From the NCBI GenBank assembly GCA_944322095.1, contig CALUNU010000002.1, forward strand, positions 62,001 through 126,000: a stretch of DNA of 64,000 bases, written 5' to 3'. Every line of letters starts with the position of its first letter. Position 1 is the first letter of the stretch. This document shows, piece after piece, positions 63,343-64,000 of the stretch. The position numbers and the translations under genes are program-made. Origin of the DNA: an uncultured Alloprevotella sp. GTDB lineage: Bacteria; Bacteroidota; Bacteroidia; Bacteroidales; Bacteroidaceae. Under the pieces are notes generated by a model. It did no database searches. It had not been told where the DNA came from and saw only the letters and a program-made list of their open reading frames with translations.

Positions 63343-64000
63343 TCAGCGGGCCGTGCGGGCCCGTCGGATAAGGCGTTCGCAGCGCTCGGCGTCGGCGCCG
63401 CGCTCGGCGGCATAGGCGGCGGCCAGCTCGTGGAAGAAGGCGGGGCTGCCGCTCAGGTGGGCCAGGTTGGCACACCCCTTCTCGATGCTCACGGCACGGC
63501 CGCAGCGCACGGTGTTGGTGTCCACAAGGGCAAAGTGCAGGCGGTCGCCGCGGCGGTCGTAGAGGATGTTGCCCGAGGAAAAGTCGCGGTGCAGGAAGCC
63601 GTCCTCGTGGAGCCGTGCCGCAAAGCGGGCAAAGGCGCGCACCACCTCCGTGCGCTCGGCCGGGGGCAGGGCCTCGACGTCGCACATGCTGTGGCGGTAG
63701 TCGGATTGCAGGCAGATGAAATAGGACGACGATTTGAGCAGCCCCGTTCTGTACGTGACGAAAGCCACGGGCTCGGGGCTCTCGAAGCCGCGCTCGCGCA
63801 GCAGCAGCGGAGCCATATAGGCGCGCTGCGCTTTCGAACTCTTGTAGAGCGCACAGGCCAGCCGTCCGCGCAGCGAGGGCGGCGCGTAACGCTTCACGCA
63901 GAGCGTCAGGTCGTCGACGCGCAGCGTCTTGATGGTGTTGCGTCCGCTGTGTATCTCGCGCCCTTCACGTTCGAAGTGTACGTTGATGGTGCGCAGGTAG
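63343..64000 (-). CDS. Lipopolysaccharide kinase InaA/WaaP-like protein, 5' end cut by the window
   Basis: The frame is open from the right edge (about 218 codons visible). Visible start residues 'YLRTINVHFEREGREIHSGRN' correspond to 'FARGEGEVIHQGRN' of the paralogue at 59953. It continues with 'LCVKRYAPPSL' (ATP Lys), catalytic loop 'RLHEDGFLHRDFSSGNILYD' (HRD..N, a more classical form) and 'FALVDTNTVR' (DTN metal motif). Probably phosphorylates a core sugar. The start codon lies beyond 64000. Confidence 0.82.
   Translation of the reverse strand, partial: YLRTINVHFEREGREIHSGRNTIKTLRVDDLTLCVKRYAPPSLRGRLACALYKSSKAQRAYMAPLLLRERGFESPEPVAFVTYRTGLLKSSSYFICLQSDYRHSMCDVEALPPAERTEVVRAFARFAARLHEDGFLHRDFSSGNILYDRRGDRLHFALVDTNTVRCGRAVSIEKGCANLAHLSGSPAFFHELAAAYAAERGADAERCERLIRRARTAR

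Overview
The window reads as a chromosomal segment of a G+C-rich member of the Bacteroidota, most likely order Bacteroidales (genus not determinable from sequence alone). The evidence is the recurring promoter form TTTG/TTG-N18-20-TAnnTTTG, Bacteroidota-only families (BACON domains, fimbrillin-like and Mfa2-like proteins, DUF3316, DUF4956, DUF2490), type IX secretion-style C-terminal tails, and a long-form purL, class I fumarase and fused topoisomerase subunit typical of the phylum. Because the DNA is G+C-rich, long antisense reading frames shadow most real genes.

Layout. 0-9.5 kb: a truncated metal-chelate binding lipoprotein, L-asparaginase, a GNAT acetyltransferase behind tandemly duplicated promoters, a TonB-receptor-like barrel preceded by a 43-aa peptide gene, and a four-domain CoA-disulfide-reductase/rhodanese/TusA/DsrE fusion followed by a MarR regulator. 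9.6-14.8 kb: a secreted choloylglycine-hydrolase family enzyme, then a minus-strand operon of VTC-type polyphosphate polymerase, DUF4956, DUF2490, a small secreted protein and a carbohydrate-binding-domain protein. 15-20.3 kb: formate-tetrahydrofolate ligase, a cation efflux protein, an internally deleted AAA/PD-(D/E)XK protein and an alpha/beta hydrolase. 20.4-25.5 kb: three secreted or surface proteins, two of them Omp28-like with CXXC motifs. 25.9-29.5 kb: DedA, a Wzc-like tyrosine kinase and tRNA-Leu(TAG). 30-39.6 kb: topoisomerase subunit A, fumarase, aspartate-semialdehyde dehydrogenase, repeats, DUF3316, S41 peptidase, MarC. 39.6-43.4 kb: purL. 43.98-49.0 kb: the most interesting region (below). 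50.4-55.6 kb: a surface system of a small peptide, a fimbrillin-like/BACON/metzincin protease and an Mfa2-like/BACON/propeller lipoprotein. 56-64 kb: a lipopolysaccharide core or surface glycan cluster with an LpxL-type acyltransferase, five glycosyl/galactofuranose genes and two sugar-kinase-like proteins.

The standout system is a single minus-strand operon at 43.98-49.0 kb that joins a CXXX-repeat RiPP pathway to the twin-arginine translocase. Two precursor peptides carry 13 and 19 cysteines, almost all exactly every fourth residue, behind leaders that are also twin-arginine signal peptides (SRRxFFK). They are followed by a lipoprotein, a radical SAM/SPASM maturase, a second SPASM-like maturase, a small modification protein, tatA and tatC. 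The last five genes overlap or nearly touch (ATGA between the modification gene and tatA; 8 nt between tatA and tatC). This suggests that the peptides are crosslinked in the cytoplasm and exported folded through Tat.

A second observation that the genes do not explain is a dispersed intergenic element containing two or three tandem 21-bp units (core TCCATGGGATG, two helical turns apart). It lies upstream of five genes (the CoA-disulfide reductase, fhs, topoisomerase A, asd and purL), with the units in the same orientation as the gene every time. Two further intergenic blocks hold REP-like hairpin arrays with 64-bp and 191-bp periods.
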